64,000 nt of DNA from REEB52 sp964626905 (lineage in GTDB: Bacteria; Chlamydiota; Chlamydiia; Chlamydiales; SM23-39). Location of the stretch: positions 1 through 64,000 of the forward strand of contig CAZVHA010000005.1 of the NCBI GenBank assembly GCA_964626905.1. The letters run 5' to 3'. Below the pieces are notes generated by a model that did no database searches, had not been told where the DNA came from, and saw only the letters and a program-made list of their open reading frames with translations. Position 1 is the first letter of the stretch. Each line of letters begins with the position of its first letter. Made by a program: the position numbers and the translations under genes. Shown piece after piece: positions 26,435-36,394 of this stretch.

Positions 26435-27223
26435 CTAATTCCCCAGCCTCCTAGATCGCACCTGAAAAATCTCCACTGCTTTTAAAAGCTCTTTCGATGA
26501 GAAATCAGGCCACAACACTTCTGTACTAAAGAATTCGGCATAAGAAATTTGCCATAAAAGGAAATTGCTCACACGCATCTCTCCACTCGTCCGGATTAAT
26601 AAGTCGGGATCTCCGTAGCGAAAAGTGTCCAAATGTCTCGCTATACACTCTTCTGTAATCTGATGAGAATCCATTTTCTCTTCAAGGATTTTCACAACAG
26701 CGCGGCGGATCTCATCCCTTCCTCCATAATTCAAAGCGAGGAGTAGATTGATTTTTTCACAATGTTCCGTCGCTTTTTTTGTCTGATAAAATGCATTCAA
26801 AACCCGCTCTGGGAACCGATTCAAATCGCCAATTGCATCGAGGTGAACCCCATCGCGCACCATCATTTCCCTTTTTCTCATCAAGTAGAGTTCGAAAATA
26901 TTCATCAAATCTTCCACTTCACTTTCCGATCTTCCCCAATTTTCAGTGGAAAAGGCGTAGACAGTCAGAGTCTTAACACCCAATTCAGAGGCTGCTTTGA
27001 CCACATCTGTGAGGGTCTCAGCCCCTTCCCAATGCCCCATGATTGGGGGCAATCCCCTCTGCTTTGCCCACCGGCGATTCCCATCCATGATGATCGCAAT
27101 GTGTTTGGGGATATTGAGAAGATCGATTTTCGAAAGCTCTTCCGCTGAATAAATGGCAGAGGCAGTTGCCTCTGTGGAAGTAAGGGCCAAATCAAGTGTA
27201 TGGGCACTCATTGCATCACTCAT
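26435..27223 (-). CDS. uppS: Undecaprenyl diphosphate synthase
   Basis: 262 residues. The cis-prenyltransferase signature HIAIIMDGNRRWAKQRG begins at about 41 with the catalytic Asp at 47; STENWGRSESEV and PDLLIRTSGEMRVSNFLLWQ follow at the expected places. It makes the C55 lipid carrier for peptidoglycan and other envelope polymers. The first about 38 residues are an extra N-terminal stretch. Overlaps purA by 8 bases. Confidence 0.95.
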   Translation of the reverse strand: MSDAMSAHTLDLALTSTEATASAIYSAEELSKIDLLNIPKHIAIIMDGNRRWAKQRGLPPIMGHWEGAETLTDVVKAASELGVKTLTVYAFSTENWGRSESEVEDLMNIFELYLMRKREMMVRDGVHLDAIGDLNRFPERVLNAFYQTKKATEHCEKINLLLALNYGGRDEIRRAVVKILEEKMDSHQITEECIARHLDTFRYGDPDLLIRTSGEMRVSNFLLWQISYAEFFSTEVLWPDFSSKELLKAVEIFQVRSRRLGN

Positions 27224-28514
27224 TAAAAAAGCGGTCCAACCATAATGTTTTTTCCCTTTCGGGCCCGTGGGATAGAATGGAAACAGGGATCCCGCAAAGC
27301 TCTTCTATTCTCCGAATATAGGCCCTCGCATTGTGAGGCAAATCGTCATATACTTGCACGTCAGAAGTTTTCTTTTTCCAACCGGGGTGGATCTCATAAA
27401 TCGGCTTTGCCCGCGCAAATGCATCGATCGAGACGGGAAAGGTCTTGCACCCTTTGTAGCCGGTGCAAATCCGGATCTCATCGAGAGCATCTAAAATATC
27501 GAGTTTTGTCAAAGCGAGCGAATCGGCGCCGTTCAAACAGACCGTATGGCGCACCATAAACGCATCAAACCATCCGATGCGCCTTTTGCGCCCGGTTGTT
27601 GTCCCCACCTCTCTAGAAGCGAGATGGTCGGGAAAACGGGCGAGCTCCTCTGCGGACAATTCTGTTGGCAAAGGACCATTGCCGACCCGCGTCGTATACG
27701 CTTTGACCACGCCGAGAACGCAATCGATCTTCGATGGACCCATGCCTACCCCGGCCGGGATCCCCCCAGACAATGTGCAAGAAGAGGTGACAAAAGGATA
27801 GGTGCCAAAGGTGATATCGAGAAGAGCTCCTTGTGCTCCTTCATAGAGAATTTTTTCTCCATTGAGACTCGCCTCATAAAGAAGCTCTTCCACGGGCGCC
27901 CCAAAAGGGGCGAGCTCTTTTGCATATTTTACATAGGATTCAAAGATAGGCTCCCAATCAAGGGGTGGGTGATTGTACAATTTTTCGAGCTCCCGATTTT
28001 TCAAGTGGACGTTATTTTGAAGCTTCATTTGAAATGAGCTCTCGTCGAGAAGATCTCCCAAGCGGATCCCACACCGATTGACCTTATCTACATAGCAAGG
28101 GCCGATCCCCTTACCGGTGGTCCCAACAGCTGATCCCCCTTTTTGTTTTTCTGAGAGCTGATCCAAAAGTTGGTGATAAGGGAAGACGATATGGGCGTAA
28201 AGCGAAATGTAAAGCCGCTTTACATTTGGGACTCCCCGTTTTTTAAGCTCTTCAATTTCAGATAATAACGAGGCGGGATCGAGCACCGTGCCGCCACCGA
28301 TATAGCATTTTGTGTGGGGGTAGAGGATTCCTGAGGGGACGAGATGGAAACGGAATTCTTTGTTTGATGCTACAATGGTATGGCCGGCGTTATTGCCACC
28401 CTGAGCTCTTGCGATATGGCCTGCGTTTTCTGAGAGGAGATCGACGATCTTCCCTTTTCCCTCATCGCCCCACTGCATACCGATGATGACAACGGAGCGT
28501 CTCGTTTTGGACAT
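27216..28514 (-). CDS. purA: Adenylosuccinate synthetase
   Basis: 432 residues, normal length. GTP-binding loop GDEGKGK at 16-22 with the catalytic Asp 17, NNAGHT, STIG-type segment GTTGKGIGPCYVDK, and GTTTGRKRRIGWFDA. It converts IMP and Asp to adenylosuccinate. I recall that Chlamydiaceae lack purA, so its presence favours an environmental lineage. First gene of the four-gene envelope-lipid operon. A 23-bp palindrome at 28205-28227, identical on the coding strand to one in the ATP-grasp gene, encodes NVKRLYI here. Confidence 0.96.
   Translation of the reverse strand: MSKTRRSVVIIGMQWGDEGKGKIVDLLSENAGHIARAQGGNNAGHTIVASNKEFRFHLVPSGILYPHTKCYIGGGTVLDPASLLSEIEELKKRGVPNVKRLYISLYAHIVFPYHQLLDQLSEKQKGGSAVGTTGKGIGPCYVDKVNRCGIRLGDLLDESSFQMKLQNNVHLKNRELEKLYNHPPLDWEPIFESYVKYAKELAPFGAPVEELLYEASLNGEKILYEGAQGALLDITFGTYPFVTSSCTLSGGIPAGVGMGPSKIDCVLGVVKAYTTRVGNGPLPTELSAEELARFPDHLASREVGTTTGRKRRIGWFDAFMVRHTVCLNGADSLALTKLDILDALDEIRICTGYKGCKTFPVSIDAFARAKPIYEIHPGWKKKTSDVQVYDDLPHNARAYIRRIEELCGIPVSILSHGPEREKTLWLDRFFNE
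28205..28227. repeat. Short in-frame palindrome in purA
   Basis: 11-bp perfect arms (aaatgtaaagc / gctttacattt) with a single central base. The same 23 bases in coding orientation occur at 45841-45863. It encodes NVKRLYI in purA. Confidence 0.6.
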
Positions 28515-28615
28515 AGAATCCTTTTAATTGGATGATCATAGCGCAAAAAGGGTAAATTGGAAAAGAGGCTTTTGTCTGATTGACAAAAGAATTTTTTATT
28601 GTTATGGCTACACAC

Positions 28616-29854
28616 ATGAAGAAATACTTCTTTTGGATTGCGGCTATTTGCTTTTCATTGAGTGGGGAAGAATCTGAAATTGCCAAGACATCGTTTCCGA
28701 TTCGCCTGACTCCGGAGGAGGAGGAAGAGCAATATCGCGAGCCGCAAGCTCCTGAAGAGCGCTCCTCTTGTCGCTCCTGCGCTCCAGTGCAAACGACCCC
28801 TTGTTGTCCCCCTCCTTGTTGCAAACCGCCGAGTCTCAATTGTCCGCCTGTAACGCCCCGATGTGATCCTTGCGATTGCATCATCGACTATTACAATCCG
28901 CTCGTGTTCAACGGGTGGGATCTCTCTGCGGAAATTCTCATTTGGACCGTGCAGCAAAAATCATCCACCTTTGTTTTGACGCCGGACAATATCCATCAGC
29001 CCTTTCCTGCGTCGGATCAATCCATTGCCGACTCGCTTGGAAAATACAAATCGGCAAAATTTCATTGGAGGCCGGGATTCCGAGTGAGTCTCGGCTACAC
29101 TTTTGAAAGGGATGCTTGGGATTTTTTGGGTCAATACACCTTTTATGGCACATCTGGGAACGATACAGCGACAAGGCCAAGCGCGCCCACCTTGTATCTC
29201 GAGCCTACGAGCCGAGCGATAGAACCGAGCGCAGATGGGCTCAATGAAATCAAGAGCAGGACCCATTTTTCCTATCAAGTGGCAGAGCTTTTTCTTTCGA
29301 GGAGATTTTTACCGGGCTGTCAGATCCTCTTGAATTTTTTTGCAGGCCCCACGGGGGCATGGATTTCGGAAAAGTGGAAGGTGACGGCGGTGGATTCTAA
29401 CGTGCAGACGAAGACCTGGAACCGATGGATTTTTTCAGGGGGTGGGATGCGAGGGGGGCTTGATGCAAACTGGCACTTTGGGAGCGGTTTTTCCTTTTTC
29501 AATAAATTATCCTTTGCGACGCTTGTTGGATCCTATGAGAATCGAAAAAAATGTCAGGTGACTGGGGGGGCAAGCACCCTTCTTCTCCCTTATATTTGGG
29601 ATACGAAGGAAGAAGAGACTTGGGTTGTTCCAACGACCCAGATGGAATTTGGCCTAAATTGGGGCTATCGATTTTGCCGCTGGTCTCTCTCCTTGCAGGC
29701 GGCTTTTGAGGTGAACACTTGGTATGATCTCCACCAATACCATCAAGCGAGTGGGGTCAATCCGGCGCCTGCGAATCAAAACAAGCCCGATTATCGGAAT
29801 GCGAGCTCCGTCAATCTTTGGGGTGCTACGGTCCGGGCCAATTTTAGTTTTTAG
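28616..29854 (+). CDS. MOMP-like beta-barrel porin with cysteine-rich N-terminus
   Basis: 412 residues from the ATG at 28616, chosen because MKKYFFWIAAICFSLSG is then a signal peptide; in-frame starts at 28580 (TTG) and 28604 exist. Residues 52-88 carry ten Cys in 37 positions (CC-PPP-CC and C-DP-C-D-C patterns). The rest is amphipathic beta-strand, with GWDLSAEILIWTVQQKS, SYQVAELFLSRRF, and a final aromatic ANFSF, as in outer-membrane barrels. Overall it resembles the expanded MOMP-like families of Waddlia and Simkania, from memory. The cysteines could crosslink in the elementary-body envelope. TTGACA at 28580-28585 may be a -35 box. Divergent from purA. Confidence 0.75.
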   Translation: MKKYFFWIAAICFSLSGEESEIAKTSFPIRLTPEEEEEQYREPQAPEERSSCRSCAPVQTTPCCPPPCCKPPSLNCPPVTPRCDPCDCIIDYYNPLVFNGWDLSAEILIWTVQQKSSTFVLTPDNIHQPFPASDQSIADSLGKYKSAKFHWRPGFRVSLGYTFERDAWDFLGQYTFYGTSGNDTATRPSAPTLYLEPTSRAIEPSADGLNEIKSRTHFSYQVAELFLSRRFLPGCQILLNFFAGPTGAWISEKWKVTAVDSNVQTKTWNRWIFSGGGMRGGLDANWHFGSGFSFFNKLSFATLVGSYENRKKCQVTGGASTLLLPYIWDTKEEETWVVPTTQMEFGLNWGYRFCRWSLSLQAAFEVNTWYDLHQYHQASGVNPAPANQNKPDYRNASSVNLWGATVRANFSF

Positions 29855-29907
29855 GTGTATACTGCTCCCAGCCCTGTCCTCTAAAGAAGAATTTCCTATC
29901 CAGCTTC

Positions 29908-30167
29908 TGTGAAATAGGATCAGCACGGAGAAAATATGCTGAAAAAGTGTAACCTATGTCGGTGAACTAAGTGTTACCTATGTCACCGATTGGACCAGTA
30001 CACAGAAGAATCATAGTAAGAGGTCAGACGGGGGCCGGCCCCTGAGTTAAGGAGATTGATTCCACCCTCCTTAACTCAGGGGCCGGCCCCCGTCTGACCT
30101 CTATAACTAATCCTCTGCGAACTCTCGTCCTCCTTCTATTTTTTCTCTGTGCTGATCCTATTTCACA
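29908..30167. repeat. Composite inverted-repeat element upstream of secDF (260 bp)
   Basis: Outer arms 29908-29926 and 30149-30167 are perfect 19-bp repeats (tgtgaaataggatcagcac) and continue imperfectly. Inside is a perfect 36-bp inverted repeat, 30019-30054 and 30067-30102, very G+C-rich (gggggccggcccctgag), with a 12-base loop. Left of it are two direct copies of gtgt(a/t)acctatgtc at 29947-29960 and 29971-29984, which resemble insertion-sequence ends. The 29855-30316 interval has no supportable gene. Confidence 0.85.
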
Positions 30168-30316
30168 AAATTGGAAGTGGGAAGTCCCTCTTTGGGGAAT
30201 GTGAGCGGAGCAGCTAGGGCCGACTATCGCCTCAACACTTTTATTGACGCTTACCCTAGACAAGAACAGCGATTTCGACTATCCTCCATCCATTTAGACA
30301 AAAGGGATCTAATCTG

Positions 30317-33300
30317 ATGGAAAAGCAAAAAAAGTGGCAATTCGCACTGATAGTGACGGTCATTCTCCTCACCTTATATAACATCCTGCCCACCCTTTTT
30401 TATTACTTAAAACCGCTCAAAAGCCCTCTTTCTGAAACGAGAGCCCTTGAAATTGTCCATGCAATGGAAAAAAGGGCGCATCAGCTCGAAGCGGACTCAA
30501 AGGATTGGATCCACTCTTTTTGCAAGTTGATCCGCGTCGCTCCCCAATCGATTGTGCAAGAGGGGCAAAACTGGACGATTCGGTTTGCAAAATCGGAAGA
30601 GGCGGCTCGGTTTAGAAAATACTTGCCAAGGGCTGGCTCTCTCATTCCGTTTGTCCCGGCTCAAATGGGGCTCCAACCGGCAATGACAGATGATTTGAAA
30701 GAGGTGGCAATTCTCCGAAGAATTGGGGGGGAATTTCCTTCCGATTGCTTTTCTTATGCAAAGCAAGATTCACCTCTGTATCGGGAGCTCATTTTAGATC
30801 GGGCGATGCAGATTGGCTATGCGCTGGCAGGGCCGAGCGATGCGGCATACGTCGTCAGGACATTGGATCCGAGACTTTTTGAAACGCTCTGCTACCAGAT
30901 CCAGTCGATTTCCGACTTAGAACCTCTCAACAAGGCGGCGGCAAACCGTTTTTGTGCGGGATTTACGCAAGGGCCATTTGAGAAAAGGGGCGAAGCGGTT
31001 CGGAAGTTGATCCAATCGTTTGAAACATTTCGGGACGAGCTGAAAAGAAGCGAGAATTTAGCAGCAAAAGAACCCCTATTCATCAAGGCCGAGCAGTATT
31101 TAAAAAATAGAGAGGCGCTCTTTGCCTCTGGGCAAGATCCATTGACCTTACCCGAAATCCGTTCAGCTCTTGAGAGTGAAGGCAAATTAAAAATAGCCAA
31201 TCACAACCCTCTTTTTTCCGAAATTTCGATCGACTGGGCGAAGGGGGAAATTGGGCTCAAACTCCAGCCGGATATTTTGCCCTCAAAATTGGAAAAGCAG
31301 CTCAATAACGAAGTGGCTCGCCTTTCCCGTATTTCGAACGAGTCGATTGAACCGGAAGTCGGAGGGTATAAAATCGCCCTCTTTCATCTAAAAGATGTAT
31401 CGGGGCTCCTCGTATTCGACATTGAAAAGTTTGGCAAAATTGAGGCGGAACGTCTCCTATCAGAAGTAAAGGCTGGGTGGCACCCGATCCATCCCGACTT
31501 ACAGAATTTGAGCATCGTTGAAGAGGGACTTTTCGGCACTTTAACTCCTGCTGAAAAGGCGCTCAGCCTCATTGTCCATTCGCCAAGCTTTGGCAATCGA
31601 AGATTGCAAGTTGCGACAAACGGGATCGAGCACATTTTAAAAAGTTATGAGGGGCTCCCTGAATCGGAACAGGCGTCAAAATTCAGTTCCGATTTTCGTT
31701 CGCTCGCCTCTCTTTTGGCAAAAAAGGGCTTAAGCGCCTATCGGGGGAGAGGAGAAGAGCTCGTTTTTGAAAAGGGCGATCTTTATCCTTCTCTTTTGGC
31801 GGCAACGAGAGAAGATTTTCAGGTGAGGGGGACGCAAAAATTTGCCTTCTTGGAACTTTCGACGCTCGAGCAACGGCTCATGTGCGACAATCGGATCGAT
31901 ACTGCTATCCATGAAGATTTGGTGAAATGGAGAGATGAGTACAATGCTGCACAAGTGAGCATCCAGTCAGGTGCGCTTTGGGAAGTGCCGAAGCCGACGA
32001 AGAGCGCTCTTTTGAGCAATATGGCTCTCTCCTGGAGGAAAATTTTCCGCGGCGATGATAAAAAAGTGATCCATTGGGGACTCGATCTTTCGGGTGGGAA
32101 AACGGTGCAAGTGGAGTTGCGGGATGCGAGCCACCAGATTGTCACATCGGAAGAAGAGATCAAGCAGGGGATCAATGAACTTTATTCGCGCGTAAATAAA
32201 ATGGGGGTATCTGAGGTGTCGATACGGCAGCTCGGCCACCAGATCGCGATTGATTTTCCAGCCTCGCAACATATGAGCGCTTCTGAACTCATCAAAGCGT
32301 CGTCGATGCATTTTCACGTAGTCAACGAAAAATTTTCTTCTCCTTCTTCGCCGCTCGCTGCAGCTGCGCAAACGTTTTTGCAAGAGGTATGGAATGAGGC
32401 GGTTGTCACGAACAAAAAAGAGGATTTGAGCGTTGGAGCAATTGCCTGGAAGCACCTCCATGCCGAGACCCCTTCAGAATCGGCCAAAACGCTCCTTGCG
32501 AGCGGCCTCATTTTGCAATCTCCGGAAGAGAGTGAAGTGAGTTTCACACTTGACGATACGGTGTCGAAAATTGCCCTCATTCGCGGCGAGCAAAACCAGT
32601 GGTTTGGCCAATCCCATCCACTCCTTTTTGTCTTCCGAAACTATACACTTGAAGGCTCGCAGCTGGGCGCCATTCACGCGAGCTATGATCCGCAGAAAGG
32701 CAATTTTCTCAGTTTTGAGGTGATTGGGTCGATGGTGGACCGCTCAGGGCAGACGATCCATCCGAGAAATCAGCTGCACAGCTGGACGTCCCGTTATGCG
32801 AAAGAAAAAATACTAGGGACTGCGCTCGAGGAGTATTCGCGGGGTAGCGGCTGGCGCATGGCTGTGATTCTCAATGGAACAGTGATCAGCGCACCGACTT
32901 TGGAAGCGGTGATTCGCGACAGTGCGACGATCAGCGGAAAATTTTCGCAAAGAGAGGTCAATCAGCTCGCAGCCGATTTAAAAGCGGGATCTTTGAGTTA
33001 CACTCCGCACATTCTTTCGGAAAAAAATGTGAGTCCGGAGCTTGGGATTAAAGACCGGGTGCAAGGGATTACGGCCACGATCTTTGCTCTGATTCTCGTT
33101 GTTATTGCGATGATTGGCTATTACCGATTTGCAGGACTGATTGCATCGATTGCGGTCTTATTTAATCTCCTCATCCTTTGGGCGACGCTGCAAAACATTG
33201 GGGCGACCCTTTCGCTTGCGGGCATTGCCGGAATTATCCTCACTGTCGGAATGGCGGTCGATGCGAATGTGCTCGTTTTTGAGAGGATCAAAGAGGAGTA

Positions 33301-34552
33301 TGCCCATTCGAATAATATTGGATCTGCGATTGCGGCGGGCTACCAAAAGGCGTACAGTGCCATTGTCGATTCGAACGTGACGACAATCATTGCAGCGCTG
33401 ATTCTTCTCAATTTTGATGCGGGGCCGATCAAGGGATTTGCGATCACGCTGATCATCGGGATTGTCTCTTCGATGTTTACGGCGCTTTTCATGACGAAAT
33501 ATTATTTCACTGGATGGGCGCAAAGGGCGAAGGAAAAGACTTTGCACATGTCGGGGTGGATTCAGGCGACCTCCATCGATTTTCTGAAAAGGGCCAAACT
33601 CTCTTTTGGGGTAGCCGCTTTGATCATTGCGGTGGGTGGAGCGCTTGTCTTCACGCAGAGGGCGAGTATTTTTGGCATGGATTTTACGGGTGGATTTTCA
33701 GTGGAGATCGAACTTGAGCCAAATGAAAAAAGCTCCTATTTACAAATCGTGAGCGATGCGTTTGAAGCGCAAGGGGTAAAGTCTGCCGATTTTCAGGTGC
33801 GCGAGCTCAGTCCGGCAAATCATTTGCGCCTCCTTTTCTCATCGAATTTAGAGCAGCCAGGAAAAGCCTTTTTTGGGATGTCTTACGGGAGTGAAACGGG
33901 GACAAATGCGCGCATTGCGTGGATGTTGAGCGCCCTAAAAGCGAAGGGGATTGCCCTCACTGAGCACTCAATGGATACCGTCGCGTCGAATTGGACGGCG
34001 ATGAGCGGGCAGATGTCCGATAGCATGAGGAATAATGCGCTATTGGGACTTTTCATCTCCTTTGTCTGCATTTTTATCTACATTGCCTTTCGCTTTGAGT
34101 ATAAGTTTGCGGCCGCCTCCATTTTGTGTCTTTTGCACGATGTGTTGATCACACTCGGTCTGATGGGTATTTTCCATTTTTTCAAAGTGCCGGTGCAAAT
34201 CGATCTCAATACGATTGCGGCGATCATGACCATTGTCGGATATTCGCTCAACGATAAGATCATTGTTTTTGATCGGATTCGCGAGGAGATGCGCCTTTCA
34301 AAACACAAATCTCTTCACAATATCGTCAACCATTCGCTGAATGCGACATTGAGTCGCACGACGATCACATCGGGGACAACGCTTCTCGTGTTGCTCGCCC
34401 TTGTGATTTTGGGTGGGCCCTCGATTTTTAGTTTTGCCTTAGTGATGACGATTGGCGTCATTTTTGGGACGCTCTCTTCCTGGTATATCGCGTCCCCCTT
34501 GATGCTTTTTTTCCACGGGCGTGAAGAGGGGAAAATCGTGAAATCGGCTTAA
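30317..34552 (+). CDS. secDF: SecD-SecF fusion, protein export membrane protein
   Basis: 1411 residues in one chain: an N-terminal membrane helix (about 8-25), a long periplasmic region (about 30-900) of which the first about 550 residues are an extension, the SecD P1-type domain around KVIHWGLDLSGGKTVQVEL (about 590), the SecD membrane part with VDANVLVFERIKEEY (about 981), then SecF with IFGMDFTGGFSVEIEL (about 1120) and NDKIIVFDRIREEM (about 1310). A single large SecDF is usual in Chlamydiae. It uses the proton gradient to help SecYEG finish translocation. ATG at 30317 has AAAGGGA ten bases upstream. RecJ follows, as in Chlamydia. Confidence 0.95.
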   Translation: MEKQKKWQFALIVTVILLTLYNILPTLFYYLKPLKSPLSETRALEIVHAMEKRAHQLEADSKDWIHSFCKLIRVAPQSIVQEGQNWTIRFAKSEEAARFRKYLPRAGSLIPFVPAQMGLQPAMTDDLKEVAILRRIGGEFPSDCFSYAKQDSPLYRELILDRAMQIGYALAGPSDAAYVVRTLDPRLFETLCYQIQSISDLEPLNKAAANRFCAGFTQGPFEKRGEAVRKLIQSFETFRDELKRSENLAAKEPLFIKAEQYLKNREALFASGQDPLTLPEIRSALESEGKLKIANHNPLFSEISIDWAKGEIGLKLQPDILPSKLEKQLNNEVARLSRISNESIEPEVGGYKIALFHLKDVSGLLVFDIEKFGKIEAERLLSEVKAGWHPIHPDLQNLSIVEEGLFGTLTPAEKALSLIVHSPSFGNRRLQVATNGIEHILKSYEGLPESEQASKFSSDFRSLASLLAKKGLSAYRGRGEELVFEKGDLYPSLLAATREDFQVRGTQKFAFLELSTLEQRLMCDNRIDTAIHEDLVKWRDEYNAAQVSIQSGALWEVPKPTKSALLSNMALSWRKIFRGDDKKVIHWGLDLSGGKTVQVELRDASHQIVTSEEEIKQGINELYSRVNKMGVSEVSIRQLGHQIAIDFPASQHMSASELIKASSMHFHVVNEKFSSPSSPLAAAAQTFLQEVWNEAVVTNKKEDLSVGAIAWKHLHAETPSESAKTLLASGLILQSPEESEVSFTLDDTVSKIALIRGEQNQWFGQSHPLLFVFRNYTLEGSQLGAIHASYDPQKGNFLSFEVIGSMVDRSGQTIHPRNQLHSWTSRYAKEKILGTALEEYSRGSGWRMAVILNGTVISAPTLEAVIRDSATISGKFSQREVNQLAADLKAGSLSYTPHILSEKNVSPELGIKDRVQGITATIFALILVVIAMIGYYRFAGLIASIAVLFNLLILWATLQNIGATLSLAGIAGIILTVGMAVDANVLVFERIKEEYAHSNNIGSAIAAGYQKAYSAIVDSNVTTIIAALILLNFDAGPIKGFAITLIIGIVSSMFTALFMTKYYFTGWAQRAKEKTLHMSGWIQATSIDFLKRAKLSFGVAALIIAVGGALVFTQRASIFGMDFTGGFSVEIELEPNEKSSYLQIVSDAFEAQGVKSADFQVRELSPANHLRLLFSSNLEQPGKAFFGMSYGSETGTNARIAWMLSALKAKGIALTEHSMDTVASNWTAMSGQMSDSMRNNALLGLFISFVCIFIYIAFRFEYKFAAASILCLLHDVLITLGLMGIFHFFKVPVQIDLNTIAAIMTIVGYSLNDKIIVFDRIREEMRLSKHKSLHNIVNHSLNATLSRTTITSGTTLLVLLALVILGGPSIFSFALVMTIGVIFGTLSSWYIASPLMLFFHGREEGKIVKSA

Positions 34553-34619
34553 TTTGGTTGGGTCCTTTCTTTTAAACGGCAAGACCATTAGACTGCAGAA
34601 GAAAACGGCTCAAAGAAAC

Positions 34620-36359
34620 ATGTCATCGCAAATATCGAAATTCCTTCAGCCTTTGTGGGTTTATCCAGAGAAGAACCCGGCATTATACAAGCAAATTGCG
34701 CAAGAGTTCAACATCCATCCTGTGACAGCACAGATCCTAATTTCGCGGGGGTTAAAAACGATAGAGGAGATCCACGAATATCTCTATGCAAAGCTGCCCA
34801 ATCTACTCGATCCCGATCTCTTTCCTGACATGGATAAAGCAGTCGAGCGCATTTTGAGTGCCGTCGCGAAGAAAGAGCCCATTTTGATCTACGGCGATAA
34901 CGACGTGGATGGGATGACAGCAGGGGCGCTCCTCACCGAATTTTTGCGAGAAATTGGCGCCAAAGTGTTCTGTGATATTCCGAACCGGGCCTCTTTGAAA
35001 AAGAGTCTGATTGGCGATGCGCTCGAATTTGCCATCAAACACAAATGCAAACTGATGATCACAGTCGATTGTGGGATTACTGCTGCAAAAGAGATTGAAG
35101 AGGTTGTGCACAATGGGATTGATGTGATTGTGACGGACCACCACGAGCCAACTTCAAAAATCCCCAATTGCATTGCGACGCTGAATCCAAAGCTGATCAA
35201 CAGCACCTATCCCAACCGAGAGCTAACAGGCGTGGGAGTCGCCTTTAAACTCGCCCATGCGATCACAAATCAGCTGATTGGAATGGAAGAAGAGGTCGGC
35301 TCCAAAATCGATCTGAAAAACTATCTCGATCTCGTTGCACTTGGGACAATTGCCGACATGGGGGCTCTCAAGGGGGAAAACCGCATTCTCGTCCGATATG
35401 GTCTGAAGCAGATGAAAAAAATGAAGCGGGTGGGACTTGCAAAACTGTTTGGCTTAAGTGAAATGGGAGAGGGCGATTTTTCTCCAAGCGACATTGCCTC
35501 TAAAGTGGCGCCAAAGCTCAATTCGTTAGGGCGGATTGCCGATCCAATCAAAGGGGTGGAGCTCCTTCTGATTCGCAATAGCGCCGATGCCGAAGCGCTT
35601 GCAAAAGAGCTCGATCTATTCAATATCGAAAGGCAAAAAATTGAGAGGGAAGCCTCCACTGATATTGAGGAGTTGATGTTTCAAAACCCCGAAATTTTGC
35701 AATCAAAAGCGATCATCCTCTCTTCCGAAAAATGGCATCCGGGGATCATTCCGATCATCGCAGCGCGCATTGCAAAGCAATACAACCGTCCAACGCTGAT
35801 CATCTCAATCGAGCAAGGCGTGGGGAAGGGATCGATTCGAACCATTCCTGAATTTCCCCTCCTTTCGATCTTGAAGCAAAATGAAGAGCTCCTCATCAAT
35901 TTTGGCGGTCACGACTATGCGGCCGGACTTACGATCAAAGAGGAAAATATTCCCCTCTTTAAGCAGCGCTTTGTCGAGGCGGCAGAGCAGGTGTTGAAAG
36001 AGCAAGATGTGGTGGCAAAGCTCCATTTAGATGCAAAAATCAACTTCAACGACCTGACTTTTGATTTTATGGAATCGCTGAATCTACTCGAACCCTTTGG
36101 GAATGAAAATCCACATCCGATTCTCTACTGTGACTGCATGCAAGTTTGGCCGCCGAAAGTCGTGGGGAAATACCACCTCAAGCTCTTTTTGGAGCAAGGG
36201 GATCGGATGCTCGAGGGAATCGCCTTTGGCCTTGCCGACCGCAGAGAGCAGATACGGCGCAAAAATATGATGCTCAAAGTAGCTTTTACGCCACATGTGA
36301 ATCTTTTTCTCAATAAAGCGAGCATTCAACTGCAGATTAAAGACTTTCAGGTCTGTTGA
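34620..36359 (+). CDS. recJ: Single-stranded-DNA-specific exonuclease RecJ
   Basis: 579 residues from the ATG at 34620; an in-frame TTG at 34554 would add 22 residues with no RecJ similarity. DHH-family motifs: YGDNDVDGMTAGALL (about 91), VDCGITAAKEIE, TDHHEP (about 172) and GTIADMGAL; the DHHA1 region carries GGHDYAAGLTI (about 433) and a C-terminal OB fold. Degrades single-stranded DNA 5' to 3' in recombination and mismatch repair. It follows secDF on the same strand. Confidence 0.95.
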   Translation: MSSQISKFLQPLWVYPEKNPALYKQIAQEFNIHPVTAQILISRGLKTIEEIHEYLYAKLPNLLDPDLFPDMDKAVERILSAVAKKEPILIYGDNDVDGMTAGALLTEFLREIGAKVFCDIPNRASLKKSLIGDALEFAIKHKCKLMITVDCGITAAKEIEEVVHNGIDVIVTDHHEPTSKIPNCIATLNPKLINSTYPNRELTGVGVAFKLAHAITNQLIGMEEEVGSKIDLKNYLDLVALGTIADMGALKGENRILVRYGLKQMKKMKRVGLAKLFGLSEMGEGDFSPSDIASKVAPKLNSLGRIADPIKGVELLLIRNSADAEALAKELDLFNIERQKIEREASTDIEELMFQNPEILQSKAIILSSEKWHPGIIPIIAARIAKQYNRPTLIISIEQGVGKGSIRTIPEFPLLSILKQNEELLINFGGHDYAAGLTIKEENIPLFKQRFVEAAEQVLKEQDVVAKLHLDAKINFNDLTFDFMESLNLLEPFGNENPHPILYCDCMQVWPPKVVGKYHLKLFLEQGDRMLEGIAFGLADRREQIRRKNMMLKVAFTPHVNLFLNKASIQLQIKDFQVC

Positions 36360-36394
36360 CGAGTGAAAGATTTTGTAGTATGTCTTAAGGGATC

